A DNA stretch of 64,000 bases from an uncultured Saprospiraceae bacterium (GTDB taxonomy: Bacteria; Bacteroidota; Bacteroidia; Chitinophagales; Saprospiraceae). The DNA lies in contig CALJOK010000029.1 in NCBI GenBank assembly GCA_937981555.1, positions 1 to 64,000 on the forward strand, written 5' to 3'. Position numbers and translations under genes: made by a program. Positions 8,627-18,451 of the stretch are shown one piece after another. The notes under the pieces are model-generated. The model saw only the letters and a program-made list of their open reading frames with translations, did no database searches and was not told where the DNA came from. Within the stretch, counting starts at the first letter, position 1, and each line of letters starts with the position of its first letter.

Positions 8627-11600
8627 ATGAAAAGATTAACACTTTTAGTCATAGTCGGCATTTTATTTTTTCCAAACCTTATTCAAAGTCAATGTGCTCC
8701 AATCATTCAGGGATATACCAATATTGGAGAACTCAATGGTCACAATTATTATCTTTCTATAGATGATGCAAAACCGACAGATGCGCAAGCAGCAGCGGAA
8801 GCATTAGGTGGATATTTAGCAGTAATTGATGATGCGGGAGAAGATGATTTTATTTTTCAAAATATAAATGAATTGACTTACATTGGATTAAATGATGCTG
8901 ATGCTGAAGGAACTTTTGAATGGTTTAATGGAGATCCTGTTGGGTATATTAATATTGATCCATGTGGATTTTGTACGAGTAATTCTGAGAACCAAGATTA
9001 TGTGGTGAAAGAACCTTGGGGAGGAGGAGGATGGAGTTTTTCCAATTTTTGGAATGCTCGAAAATTCCTTGTGGAAATTCCTTGTGGAACTGTACCAACA
9101 GGTCTGCAAGTGAACTGTGATTTGAATATTGATCCAAATGATTTACAAGTTGAATCTTCTGACCCTACTGGAAATATAGTGAATTGGACACCGCCAACTG
9201 CGACGACTGATTGTCCAGGTGGAATTGTATCAATTGAACAAGTTAGTGGACAACCATCTGGAAGTTTTTTTACAGCGTGGATTGATAATTATATAGTTTA
9301 TATAATTATCGATGCTTGTGGAAATGAAAAGGAGTGTTATTATGAACTTGAGGTAGATGGTCTTTATGGAGGCATCAATTGCCCTAATGATATTATAGTT
9401 GACGCTACTTCTGCCGATGGAGCAATTGTGAATTTTGATCTTCCAACTATTTCTCCAACGACTTGTATTCCTGGAACACCGAATCAAGTTTCAGGAGCTC
9501 CGAGTGGAAGTGTATTCCCAATTGGGACAACTGAAATTCAGTTCGTTTCATTTTTTGGAGGTTCGACTACTTATTGTCAAAATGGAATTTCTTGTAGTTT
9601 TACGATAACGGTTAATCCCACAAATACAGGAGGAGGATGCCCTGGAGATTTTTCAGGATTTACAACACTTGGAGAATTTGGCGATAGCAAATATTATATT
9701 TCCAATGATGTCTCACGGCCTGTGGATGCGCAAGCCGTTGCGGAATCGAATGGTGGATATTTAGCCACGATTAGTTCGCAAGCGGAAAATGATTTTATTC
9801 AGCAAAATATTTCAGACTTGGTCTATATCGGTTTGAATGATTATGATTCAGAAGGTGATTTAGAATGGTTTAATGGGGAAGCATTTACCTTTGACAATGT
9901 AAACCCATGTGGTTTTTGCAATGAAAACTCAGCTGACATGGATTTTGTGGTTATGGCACCTTGGAATGGAGAGTGGAGTTTTTCTAATTTTTATAATAAT
10001 AGAAAATACATCATGGAAGTTCCTTGTGGAGGAAATTCTGGTGGGGGTGATTGTTCATTTATCACAGAAGTAGGAGTGAATCCAAGTCAGATTGAAATAG
10101 TGAAAACGAATGATGGTTATCAAGCTCAAGTTTTGACTTCTTCTTTTGATATTGATTATCGAGAAGTTGATTTAAATGATAATGGAATAGTAACTACTAT
10201 AAATGATGTTGCACCAGATATGCCTAATTCAAGCACCTACCTTAAAGGTGAAAATTTTTATGTGACTTATCCAATGTCAAATGGGATTAGTTTTGACTTG
10301 TCTGGCTATGGGGTGGATGGAACACCTATGTGGAATTCAACTTTTGACATCAATACAATAGACCCAAATGCAGATCAATTGGTTAATGTAAAATTAGTTG
10401 ATGTCGGCGATGGAATTATGGGATTTGGTGCTTACCATTTTGGCAATGCCGGTACTTGGAGAAGATTTGTAATAAAGATAGATTACAATGGAAATGAAAT
10501 TTTTCAAAACAATATGAACGTAGTAACTGAATACCCAACTTATCAAGGCATACAGGCTGCTGTTGATGGAGGTCTTTATTATACTAGAAGAAGTGATTCA
10601 GCTACGGGGTATTTTGGTAGAATAACAGGTAATGGAAATTTTGCTTGGGAGAATGTCGTGATCGGAGATTTGGTGACTAATAAAATGTTCTTAGTTGGGG
10701 AAACTCCAGATGAACAGTCTGTTTATTTGTCAGTTGCCAATAATAATAGTTATAAGGCATTTGTCCGTAAATATAATGTTGCAACAGGTGATGAGCTTTG
10801 GGAAGTTGATCTTAATAATGTTTTTTCACCCGACCGATTTGGCTCAACCTTCGGTTATCGAGGAGCAGCAGTTACGCCTGATGGAGGAATCATCGCAGCT
10901 ATAACATATTCCGAATTGGGAACTTCTTATATTAATGGTACAGAGTACGGACGACTGGATGCCAACGGAAACTTAATGTGGTGGCATGATGCACCAGTTG
11001 GTTTTTTTGGAATGCTTGCCAATGCTGCGCTTGCTGATGGCAGTTTGTTTTTTACAAAAAACAATGCAGGAAATTCTACCACCATTATAAGAATGAATGA
11101 TGATGGAACTTTTGATCCAGCTTGTGCGAATGGAAACTCGCCAGATTTGGATTTGGCTAATTTGAGTTTCGTCAGCTCGATGTTAGAAGTAGGGCAGACT
11201 TATAATGCTGAATTTCAAATTCACAATAATAATTTGGCAACTGCGACTCAGTATGAAGTAGCTGTTTTTATGCAAGAATATGATTTTTCAAATCCGAACC
11301 CTACGGAGCATTTTGTTAGTTCGCATTCCTACTCAAATACTGAATTTGGATTTTTTGAAACAAGTGTAGATTTTATCCCACCTAATATTCCTGAGGGACA
11401 ATATAAATTAAAATTGGTGATAGATTATGGAGATAATGTTTCCGAGTCGGATGAAAATAATAATACGATAGAAGCTATTGGTATTTTTACTTTGGAAAAT
11501 AATGGAGGTGGTGACTTGTCTGATTTGACGATTTCTAATTTGACGAATTTTCCTAACTCAACTGAAACAGGTGAAGTGGTTTCCTTTAATTTTGACTTAA

Positions 11601-12610
11601 ATAATATAGGCACAATTACGGCGTCTGGAAATTACAATATCAATATGTACATTTCTACCGATGCGACATGGAGTGCAGATGATCTGTTGGTAGGTGAAGT
11701 TCCAACTGGAGATACACCCGTAGGAACTATTGCAAATGTTCCTGGAGCGATTGCAGTCCCAAATCTTTCTGATGGAAATTATTTCTTAATTATTGTCGCT
11801 GATGACTTTGACGACATCGAAGAATCTAACGAAAATAACAATACACTTATGGCTGCATTTGAAATCACTTCTGGTGGAGGTGGTTGCCCAACTTCGTTGC
11901 CCGATTATATTTCAATAGGCGAATTTAATGGGTCAGCTTATTTCCTCTCTAGTGATGTAGCTCAACCTGTGGATGCACAGATTGCTGCCGAAGCACTCGG
12001 TGGAAATCTGGCAACGATTGATTCACAAGCGGAAAATGATTTTATTTTTCCTAACCTTGGAGAACTAGTTTACATCGGTTTGAATGATTACCAAACAGAA
12101 GGTACTTTGGAATGGTCGAGCGGAGAACCAGTTAATTTTACCAACTTCGATATTTGCGGTTTCTGCAATGGGAATGCTGACAATATGGATTTCGTAGTGA
12201 TGCATAGTTGGAATGGAGGATGGAGTTGGAGTAACTTTTTTAACTCCCGTAAATATATTGTTGAGATTCCTTGTAGCCCAACCTTGACTAATCCGAATGT
12301 CAATAATTCGTTGATTGCTCAAGTGCCTAATCAACTTGATTTTGAAGAATTAATGATTGAAAAATTACATCCAAATCCTGCGATGGATTTTATTTACACG
12401 ACGATCCAAAGTTCAATTGAACAAGAAGTGGAAGTGCAAATATTTGATGCAAGAGGCGCCTTGATGAAAAATGAAACATTACTTTTAGCAAAAGGTAAAA
12501 ATGTAACTCGGATTTCTATTTCGGATTTGCCTGGAGGATTTTATTCCGTTTATATTCCTACTGCACAAGGGAAGAATTCAACTAAACGATTTGTGAAGGT
12601 GAGAAATTAA
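8627..12610 (+). CDS. T9SS-exported giant with three variant C-type-lectin-like domains (paralogue 1)
   Basis: 1327 residues. Approximate order: signal peptide 1-22; C-type-lectin-like (CTLD) domain 23-153; two HYR/Ig-like domains 155-335; CTLD 337-467; propeller-like region with W-rich repeats 475-830; two CARDB-like domains 838-945 and 962-1080; CTLD 1087-1216; T9SS type A sorting domain from about 1235. Each CTLD begins with a Cys, has YIGLND and LEW.NG-type motifs, a CGFC motif, then WNG.WS[FW]S and RK[YF]..E[IV]PC. It is probably an adhesin or ligand-binding surface protein. The neighbour at 12945 is a paralogue with the same parts rearranged, and their C-termini are nearly identical. 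A strong terminator follows. Confidence 0.9.
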   Translation: MKRLTLLVIVGILFFPNLIQSQCAPIIQGYTNIGELNGHNYYLSIDDAKPTDAQAAAEALGGYLAVIDDAGEDDFIFQNINELTYIGLNDADAEGTFEWFNGDPVGYINIDPCGFCTSNSENQDYVVKEPWGGGGWSFSNFWNARKFLVEIPCGTVPTGLQVNCDLNIDPNDLQVESSDPTGNIVNWTPPTATTDCPGGIVSIEQVSGQPSGSFFTAWIDNYIVYIIIDACGNEKECYYELEVDGLYGGINCPNDIIVDATSADGAIVNFDLPTISPTTCIPGTPNQVSGAPSGSVFPIGTTEIQFVSFFGGSTTYCQNGISCSFTITVNPTNTGGGCPGDFSGFTTLGEFGDSKYYISNDVSRPVDAQAVAESNGGYLATISSQAENDFIQQNISDLVYIGLNDYDSEGDLEWFNGEAFTFDNVNPCGFCNENSADMDFVVMAPWNGEWSFSNFYNNRKYIMEVPCGGNSGGGDCSFITEVGVNPSQIEIVKTNDGYQAQVLTSSFDIDYREVDLNDNGIVTTINDVAPDMPNSSTYLKGENFYVTYPMSNGISFDLSGYGVDGTPMWNSTFDINTIDPNADQLVNVKLVDVGDGIMGFGAYHFGNAGTWRRFVIKIDYNGNEIFQNNMNVVTEYPTYQGIQAAVDGGLYYTRRSDSATGYFGRITGNGNFAWENVVIGDLVTNKMFLVGETPDEQSVYLSVANNNSYKAFVRKYNVATGDELWEVDLNNVFSPDRFGSTFGYRGAAVTPDGGIIAAITYSELGTSYINGTEYGRLDANGNLMWWHDAPVGFFGMLANAALADGSLFFTKNNAGNSTTIIRMNDDGTFDPACANGNSPDLDLANLSFVSSMLEVGQTYNAEFQIHNNNLATATQYEVAVFMQEYDFSNPNPTEHFVSSHSYSNTEFGFFETSVDFIPPNIPEGQYKLKLVIDYGDNVSESDENNNTIEAIGIFTLENNGGGDLSDLTISNLTNFPNSTETGEVVSFNFDLNNIGTITASGNYNINMYISTDATWSADDLLVGEVPTGDTPVGTIANVPGAIAVPNLSDGNYFLIIVADDFDDIEESNENNNTLMAAFEITSGGGGCPTSLPDYISIGEFNGSAYFLSSDVAQPVDAQIAAEALGGNLATIDSQAENDFIFPNLGELVYIGLNDYQTEGTLEWSSGEPVNFTNFDICGFCNGNADNMDFVVMHSWNGGWSWSNFFNSRKYIVEIPCSPTLTNPNVNNSLIAQVPNQLDFEELMIEKLHPNPAMDFIYTTIQSSIEQEVEVQIFDARGALMKNETLLLAKGKNVTRISISDLPGGFYSVYIPTAQGKNSTKRFVKVRN

Positions 12611-12628
12611 TAGAAAGTGTTTTATAAA

Positions 12629-12670
12629 AAAAAGGGAGTAGCTAGTTTGATTACTAGTTGCTCCCTTTTT
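12629..12670 (+). terminator. Intrinsic terminator
   Basis: 18-base arms (aaaaagggagtagctagt with its near-complement), one wobble pair and a 6-base loop, followed by a T run. It ends the first lectin giant, so the second one is transcribed from its own promoter. Confidence 0.88.
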
Positions 12671-12944
12671 ATATTTAAGATCGAAATTCTACAAAAAAGT
12701 AGTTTTTATTTTAAATTGTTTTTTGAAAAAAAAATAGGAACAAACCTTTATATTAAAGGTGTTTTATAAAAATAGTTGTTATTTTTTTTTGGAAAAAGCG
12801 ATAATATGTACTTCACTTATCTTTTTTTGTCTCTTACTTTTAGAATAAGCTTTTCAATGAAAATATATAGAAACTAAAATTATCTCATCCCAAGAATTAT
12901 TTTTTCATTTGCCTAATTTCTTTTAGGCGCAAATACCCTATGCT
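12671..12944 (+). promoter_or_regulatory. Leader of the second lectin giant with a block shared upstream of three genes
   Basis: No reading frame of note. A T-rich block followed by ggaaaaagcgataatatgt (12783-12809) resembles the block at 8461-8487, which lies at nearly the same distance (about 160 bases) upstream of paralogue 1. A weaker match (ttttgaaaaaagtgataac, from 18397) lies in front of the reverse transcriptase. It looks like a duplicated promoter region; no canonical TAnnTTTG is present. Confidence 0.4.
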
Positions 12945-15900
12945 ATGAAATTAATAATTAACCTGTTTTTCATTTTTTCATTTTTCATTTTTTTACCAAA
13001 AGGTCATTCCGAATCCGAAAACTTCTTATCTAACAATTGTAATTTTTCCATTGCTAATGGTCAAATTGATTGTACCGAATATTTACCCAATGGAAATTTA
13101 AGAGTTGTCGTAAATAATAACAATATATTGACGGAACACGAAATTGACGAAAATGGATCAACTGTAGCCAGTCAAGAATTAGGCTTTGCGGTAGAATCTA
13201 TTCTCGAAATTGAAAACAATATTATTGTAAAAAGAGATGCTTCTGGGAATATCGTTTCTCAACAAGCACTAAATGCAACGCTGGTCGGTGAATATTTTTC
13301 TTTTGAAAAAGTAATTGAATTCGATGGCGGTTATATTATTGCTGCTTATGAAAGTGAATCAGTTGATTGGACTTTTGATCCAGGATTAACTTTGGTAAAA
13401 ACAGATTTGAACACGACGGTTTTAAATGTTTTTCAAATTGAATCAGAAGGACAACCTCAATATACGTTTGTACATAACTTAGTGAAAATTGAAAACAATC
13501 GATTTGCGATTATTGTAAATCAACAGCTCGGACAATATTTTCCTGAAACTAATTTCTATCTTTTTGATGCTAGTTTTGATCTCAAATTTGAGAAAGAAAT
13601 AAATAATTTTAATCAAGGTTCTTCAACTTTTCCAAATGCAAATTTAAGACAAACAGCTTGTGGGTACTGGTATTATCGTACGGTAAACGGAAGTGAAAAT
13701 TGTAATTATAGTTGTGTGATTTCTAATTCTGATATTTATTTTAACCTTGAAAATGATGAAATTATAAATTATAAAAACAGCGGTACAGCAATTGGAAGCA
13801 TCGCAGGAGACGTGACTTTTTCTATTCCTACCACCTATATTTCTAATTACGGATCTTCTTCAACGTATAATGATAGCGGGGTTTTAAAGGCATATTATCG
13901 TTCAACTATTCCTGGAAGTCCGTCTTATCAATTGGTTCATTTGGATTCCAATGGAGATACCCTTTGGCAAAAAACACCTGATGAAATTTTTACTTGGGTG
14001 GAATTTGTAAAAATTGGAGCAAATTATTTTTTGCTTGATGGAGAAGTTCAAGGATCTTCTAACTCGGCGATTACCTTACAACAAGTCTCCGCTCCATGTC
14101 CCTCCACTAGTAACACTTGCCCAAATGAAATTGCTGATTTTACTTTCCTCGGCGAATTCGAAAACAGTAAATATTTTTTGTCCAATGATGATTCTCCACC
14201 TAACAATGCGCAGATAATCGCTCAACAAAATAATGGTTACTTAGCTGTAATTAATTCGCAAGCAGAAAATGATTTTCTTCAACAAAATATTTCTGAAATG
14301 ACTTACATCGGTTTAAACGATGTGGATTCGGAAGGAAATTTAGTTTGGGGAAATGGCGACCCACTAATTTATAACAATATAAACCCGTGTAGTTTTTGCA
14401 ATGAAAATTCTGATGAACAGGATTACGTAATTATGGCACCTTGGGATGGTGCATGGAGTTTTTCTTCTGTTTGGAATTCCCGTAAATATATTGTTGAGGT
14501 TCCTTGTAATAGTTCGTCAGGAGAATTTGAAATCACCTATGATTGTCCTGCAGAATTTCCTCAATCAGGAATTTGGGAAGTACCAGTTACGCTGGCTAAT
14601 AATACTGCAAATCCATCTAATCCCTTTTTCCTATCATTGTATTTAGAAGGAAATGGAACTGGACCAAATCCACAATCGCCTTTTGCTACGGTTACTGCTC
14701 CAATCTTGCAAGCAGGAGAATCGACCACTATTATTTTGGAAGCTAATCTGCCTAGCATCAGTTATTATTTACCCAATCGAAAAACTTTTCCATCATTTTA
14801 TATTGGAGAATTTACCTATGGAGATTTCTATATTTCTCGAAGTGCGACCGTTCCTCAACCAACAGTTCCGTTTGATTTTTATTGTAAAAAATATACGACA
14901 GATTTAGCAGTTGCTATTCAAAATTCAGTTCCAATCTTCACTCCGAATAATGAAGTTATTTATACTGTTGAAGTAACTAATAATGGTGATGAGGATGCTT
15001 ATAATATTCAAACACAATTATTAGAATCCATGGCATCTTCTTATCCTATCGGAGGGACAGTTGATTATAGTGCTGATATAAATAATTTGAGTGCAGGTAG
15101 TTGGCAAAGATTATCAGGAGGGAATTATGTCTGGTATCTTTCAGAATTAGGAGTGGGTGAAACGGCAACTGTGGATGTGATTTATCACTTGGATGATCCA
15201 TTGGAATTTGGAGCAAATCTGCCTGATGATTTTACTGTAAATGTGTCTACGACGAGTGGACATTTAATTGATACAGATGATTCTAACAATACTTCTACAT
15301 TTGTTTTTGAAAAAGAAAATTCAGGTGGCGGAGACTGTCCTGATGTGATTGCTGGTTTTACTTTGCTTGGTGAATTTGGAGATTCTAAATATTTTATTTC
15401 CAATACTGCTGCACAACCTGCTGATGATCAAGTAGTTGCGCAACAAAATGATGGCTACCTCGCAGTAATTAATTCTCAAGAAGAAAATGATTTTCTCCAA
15501 CTAAACATTTCCGAAATGACTTACATCGGTTTGAATGATGTAGATTCGGAAGGAAACTTAGTTTGGGGAAATGGCGATCCACTCAATTATAACAATATAA
15601 ACCCGTGTGGTTTTTGCAATGAAAATTCAGATGATTTAGACTATGTAATTATGGCTCCTTGGAATGGCGCATGGAGTTTTTCTTCCGTTTGGAATTCCCG
15701 TAAATATATTGTTGAGATTTCATGTGATAATATTCCAATGCCAACTGATTTTTGTGGTTATTTAAATGACTATTCAATTTCATCCACCGAAAATTTTAAA
15801 AATTATTCCCTCGAAGAAACTCCATCAGGTTTAGTTTTACAAACTGCTACTCAGGAAGATATGGGGGACAATAATAATTCTATTTTTGAATTTGCAAATA

Positions 15901-18344
15901 TCAATAATGATGGACAAGCAACAGGAGTTTCAAGTTTAACTTTACCCGTTGATAACAAATCAAAATTTGGAAATTTTGGCTACCGCCTTGAAGAAATTAC
16001 TTCTACTCAATTTCAAATTGTAGCAGTCAATTCAGATAATGGAAATATTTGGGAAAGCATTGTTACACTCAATGTATCAGATAATAATATTGACGAATTA
16101 ATCTCCATTGAAATCAAAGAAATGGAAGACCATTTGGTGGTAGCTGGGAGTTATCATTTTGGAGGAGTGACTACGCCGACTTGGCGATCATTTTTAATAA
16201 AGTTGGATTTAGATGGAAATGAAATTTGGCAAAATGTTTTTGATGTAGTGACTTATTATCCAAAATTATTGGTGCACGGTGCAGCTACGAACGGAGGTTA
16301 TTATTTGGATTTAGATGATGTAAGTGATGGGATTAATTATTTAGTAAAAACGGATGAATTTGGAAATCCAGTTTGGACTGAATTGGTGACAATTATATTG
16401 GTAGTTGAAGAAATTACTTTTGCAGGGGAGTCGCCTGATGGTTCTGGAGTGATACTAGGAGTGCATAGTCAAAATACGAACAAAGGAGAAATTATAAAAT
16501 TTAATATAAATACAGGAACTAGAATTTGGACTAAAAACCTTAGTCCTCTACTCTCGGGAGGTCAGGGAACTGTTGCACAAGGTATCAATGGTGTTGTCGC
16601 AACCTCAGATGGTGGAGCTGTTTTTATTGCTGATTTTTTAAGTTATAGTTTAATGACGCAGATTTATATTTATGGTCGTTTGGACTCCGATGGGAATGAA
16701 CTTTGGCATTATAAAATTCCTGATGAATTAAGAGATCATCATGCTACTTTAGAAACTTCAGATGGTGGTTTGGTTTTTTCAAAATACAATGAAGAGAATC
16801 ATACGGTCGATATATTTAAAACAAATAGCAATGGACTTTTTGATCCGATTTGTAATGTGGCTGTTTTTTCAGATTTGTCCTTATCAACTTTAAGAGGATG
16901 GCAAGGTGGATCAATTGCAAATGGAGAGACAGAACTCATTGATTTTAAAATCCATAACAATGCTCTTGCGGATGCGGAAAACTATGTGATTAAGGCATAT
17001 CTTTCGACAGATAATCTATTGAGTGCTAATGATATTTTGGTCACCGCTTTTGGATATTCCAATACTCCCTTTGGAGTGCATGAGGTGACAGAAGCATTTC
17101 AAATTCCATTGGTGCCAGAAGCGGAATATCGATTGCTTTTGGAAGTAGATGGGAATCAAACTATTGCTGAAACAGATGAGGAAAATAATGTTTTACCTTT
17201 TAGTCCATCTCGATTGATCACAGGTGGACCACTTTTAGAATTGCCTGATTTTCGTCCTGGGTTTTTGAATGTTGGAGGAAATTTTGGTTTAGAAACTCCT
17301 CCAGGGAATTATACTTATAATTTTGATTTGAGTAATATTGGCAACATTTCATCCAATGGTGGAACTGCCAAAATCTTTCTTTCGCATGATACAGAATGGT
17401 CACCAGATGATATTTTAATTGGGGAAAAAATAATTGGGAATGTACCTGTTGGAAGTTCTGTTTTGCTAGAAGAGCCGATTGATGTTACTATTACGAATGG
17501 TATTCCTCTAGGACTTTATCGAGTAATTTTAGTCATTGATTCGGAGGAGGAAATTTTGGAATTTGATGAATTAAATAATATTTCGACAAGTGGAATTACA
17601 GTCGTTCCAACATCCAATTGTCCAACCGACTTGCCTAATTTTGATTTCCTTGGAACATTTGAAAATTCAAATTATTTCCTTTCTCATGATGCAGCACAAC
17701 CTGTAGCCGCTCAAGCGATTGCAGAAAATAACGGAGGATATTTAGCCACCATAAAATCAGCAGACGAAAACGAATTTATCTTTTCTCAAATAAATGAGAT
17801 GGTTTATTTCGGACTTAATGATTTTGAAATGGAAGGCAGTTATGACTATTTTAATGGAGAAACAGTTAGTTGGGTAAATTTTGATATTTGTAGTTTTTGC
17901 AATGAAAACTCAAGTGAGATGGATTTCGTCGTCATGCATAATTGGAATGGAAAATGGAGTTGGAGCAATTATTACAACTCACGTAAATATATTGTTGAAA
18001 TTCCCTGTGGCTCAACGGTGACTAGTCCAACTATCAATAATTCTTTAATTGCTCAAGTCCCTAATCAACTTGATTTTGAACAATTAATGATTGAAAAATT
18101 ATATCCAAATCCTGCAATGGATTTTATGTATACGACCATTCAAAGTCCCATGGAGCAAGAAGTGGAACTACAAATTTTTGACGCAAGAGGTTCATTGATG
18201 AAAAATATAACAATACATTTACAAAAAGGAAAAAATGTAACTCGGATTTCTATTTCAGATTTGCCTGGAGGATTTTTTTCCGTTTATATTCCTACTGCAC
18301 AAGGGAAGAATTCAACTAAACGATTTGTGAAGGTGAGAGGTTAA
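12945..18344 (+). CDS. T9SS-exported giant with three variant C-type-lectin-like domains (paralogue 2)
   Basis: 1799 residues. Approximate order: signal peptide 1-21; propeller-like region 25-380; CTLD 391-521; Ig-like and DUF11-like domains 525-790 (VIYTVEVTNNGDEDAY); CTLD 797-927; second propeller-like region 930-1305, matching the one in paralogue 1; two CARDB-like domains 1308-1420 and 1430-1550; CTLD 1558-1688; T9SS sorting domain from about 1705. CTLDs 1 and 2 of this protein are much closer to each other than to the third, which suggests an internal duplication. The last ~100 residues match paralogue 1 with only about a dozen differences. A surface adhesin or ligand-binding role is inferred from the domains; no enzyme motif is seen. 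Confidence 0.9.
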   Translation: MKLIINLFFIFSFFIFLPKGHSESENFLSNNCNFSIANGQIDCTEYLPNGNLRVVVNNNNILTEHEIDENGSTVASQELGFAVESILEIENNIIVKRDASGNIVSQQALNATLVGEYFSFEKVIEFDGGYIIAAYESESVDWTFDPGLTLVKTDLNTTVLNVFQIESEGQPQYTFVHNLVKIENNRFAIIVNQQLGQYFPETNFYLFDASFDLKFEKEINNFNQGSSTFPNANLRQTACGYWYYRTVNGSENCNYSCVISNSDIYFNLENDEIINYKNSGTAIGSIAGDVTFSIPTTYISNYGSSSTYNDSGVLKAYYRSTIPGSPSYQLVHLDSNGDTLWQKTPDEIFTWVEFVKIGANYFLLDGEVQGSSNSAITLQQVSAPCPSTSNTCPNEIADFTFLGEFENSKYFLSNDDSPPNNAQIIAQQNNGYLAVINSQAENDFLQQNISEMTYIGLNDVDSEGNLVWGNGDPLIYNNINPCSFCNENSDEQDYVIMAPWDGAWSFSSVWNSRKYIVEVPCNSSSGEFEITYDCPAEFPQSGIWEVPVTLANNTANPSNPFFLSLYLEGNGTGPNPQSPFATVTAPILQAGESTTIILEANLPSISYYLPNRKTFPSFYIGEFTYGDFYISRSATVPQPTVPFDFYCKKYTTDLAVAIQNSVPIFTPNNEVIYTVEVTNNGDEDAYNIQTQLLESMASSYPIGGTVDYSADINNLSAGSWQRLSGGNYVWYLSELGVGETATVDVIYHLDDPLEFGANLPDDFTVNVSTTSGHLIDTDDSNNTSTFVFEKENSGGGDCPDVIAGFTLLGEFGDSKYFISNTAAQPADDQVVAQQNDGYLAVINSQEENDFLQLNISEMTYIGLNDVDSEGNLVWGNGDPLNYNNINPCGFCNENSDDLDYVIMAPWNGAWSFSSVWNSRKYIVEISCDNIPMPTDFCGYLNDYSISSTENFKNYSLEETPSGLVLQTATQEDMGDNNNSIFEFANINNDGQATGVSSLTLPVDNKSKFGNFGYRLEEITSTQFQIVAVNSDNGNIWESIVTLNVSDNNIDELISIEIKEMEDHLVVAGSYHFGGVTTPTWRSFLIKLDLDGNEIWQNVFDVVTYYPKLLVHGAATNGGYYLDLDDVSDGINYLVKTDEFGNPVWTELVTIILVVEEITFAGESPDGSGVILGVHSQNTNKGEIIKFNINTGTRIWTKNLSPLLSGGQGTVAQGINGVVATSDGGAVFIADFLSYSLMTQIYIYGRLDSDGNELWHYKIPDELRDHHATLETSDGGLVFSKYNEENHTVDIFKTNSNGLFDPICNVAVFSDLSLSTLRGWQGGSIANGETELIDFKIHNNALADAENYVIKAYLSTDNLLSANDILVTAFGYSNTPFGVHEVTEAFQIPLVPEAEYRLLLEVDGNQTIAETDEENNVLPFSPSRLITGGPLLELPDFRPGFLNVGGNFGLETPPGNYTYNFDLSNIGNISSNGGTAKIFLSHDTEWSPDDILIGEKIIGNVPVGSSVLLEEPIDVTITNGIPLGLYRVILVIDSEEEILEFDELNNISTSGITVVPTSNCPTDLPNFDFLGTFENSNYFLSHDAAQPVAAQAIAENNGGYLATIKSADENEFIFSQINEMVYFGLNDFEMEGSYDYFNGETVSWVNFDICSFCNENSSEMDFVVMHNWNGKWSWSNYYNSRKYIVEIPCGSTVTSPTINNSLIAQVPNQLDFEQLMIEKLYPNPAMDFMYTTIQSPMEQEVELQIFDARGSLMKNITIHLQKGKNVTRISISDLPGGFFSVYIPTAQGKNSTKRFVKVRG

Positions 18345-18360
18345 ATAGGAAGAAATAAAA

Positions 18361-18393
18361 AAATGAGCAACTTGATTTTCGAGTTGTTCATTT
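18361..18393 (+). terminator. Intrinsic terminator after lectin giant 2
   Basis: 12-base arms (aaatgagcaact / agttgttcattt, one wobble) with a 9-base loop and a following T-rich run. It separates the giant from the reverse transcriptase gene 59 bases downstream. Confidence 0.7.
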
Positions 18394-18451
18394 TCTTTTG
18401 AAAAAAGTGATAACTTTCCACTTCTAATTTATTCATCAACCATCATTTATC

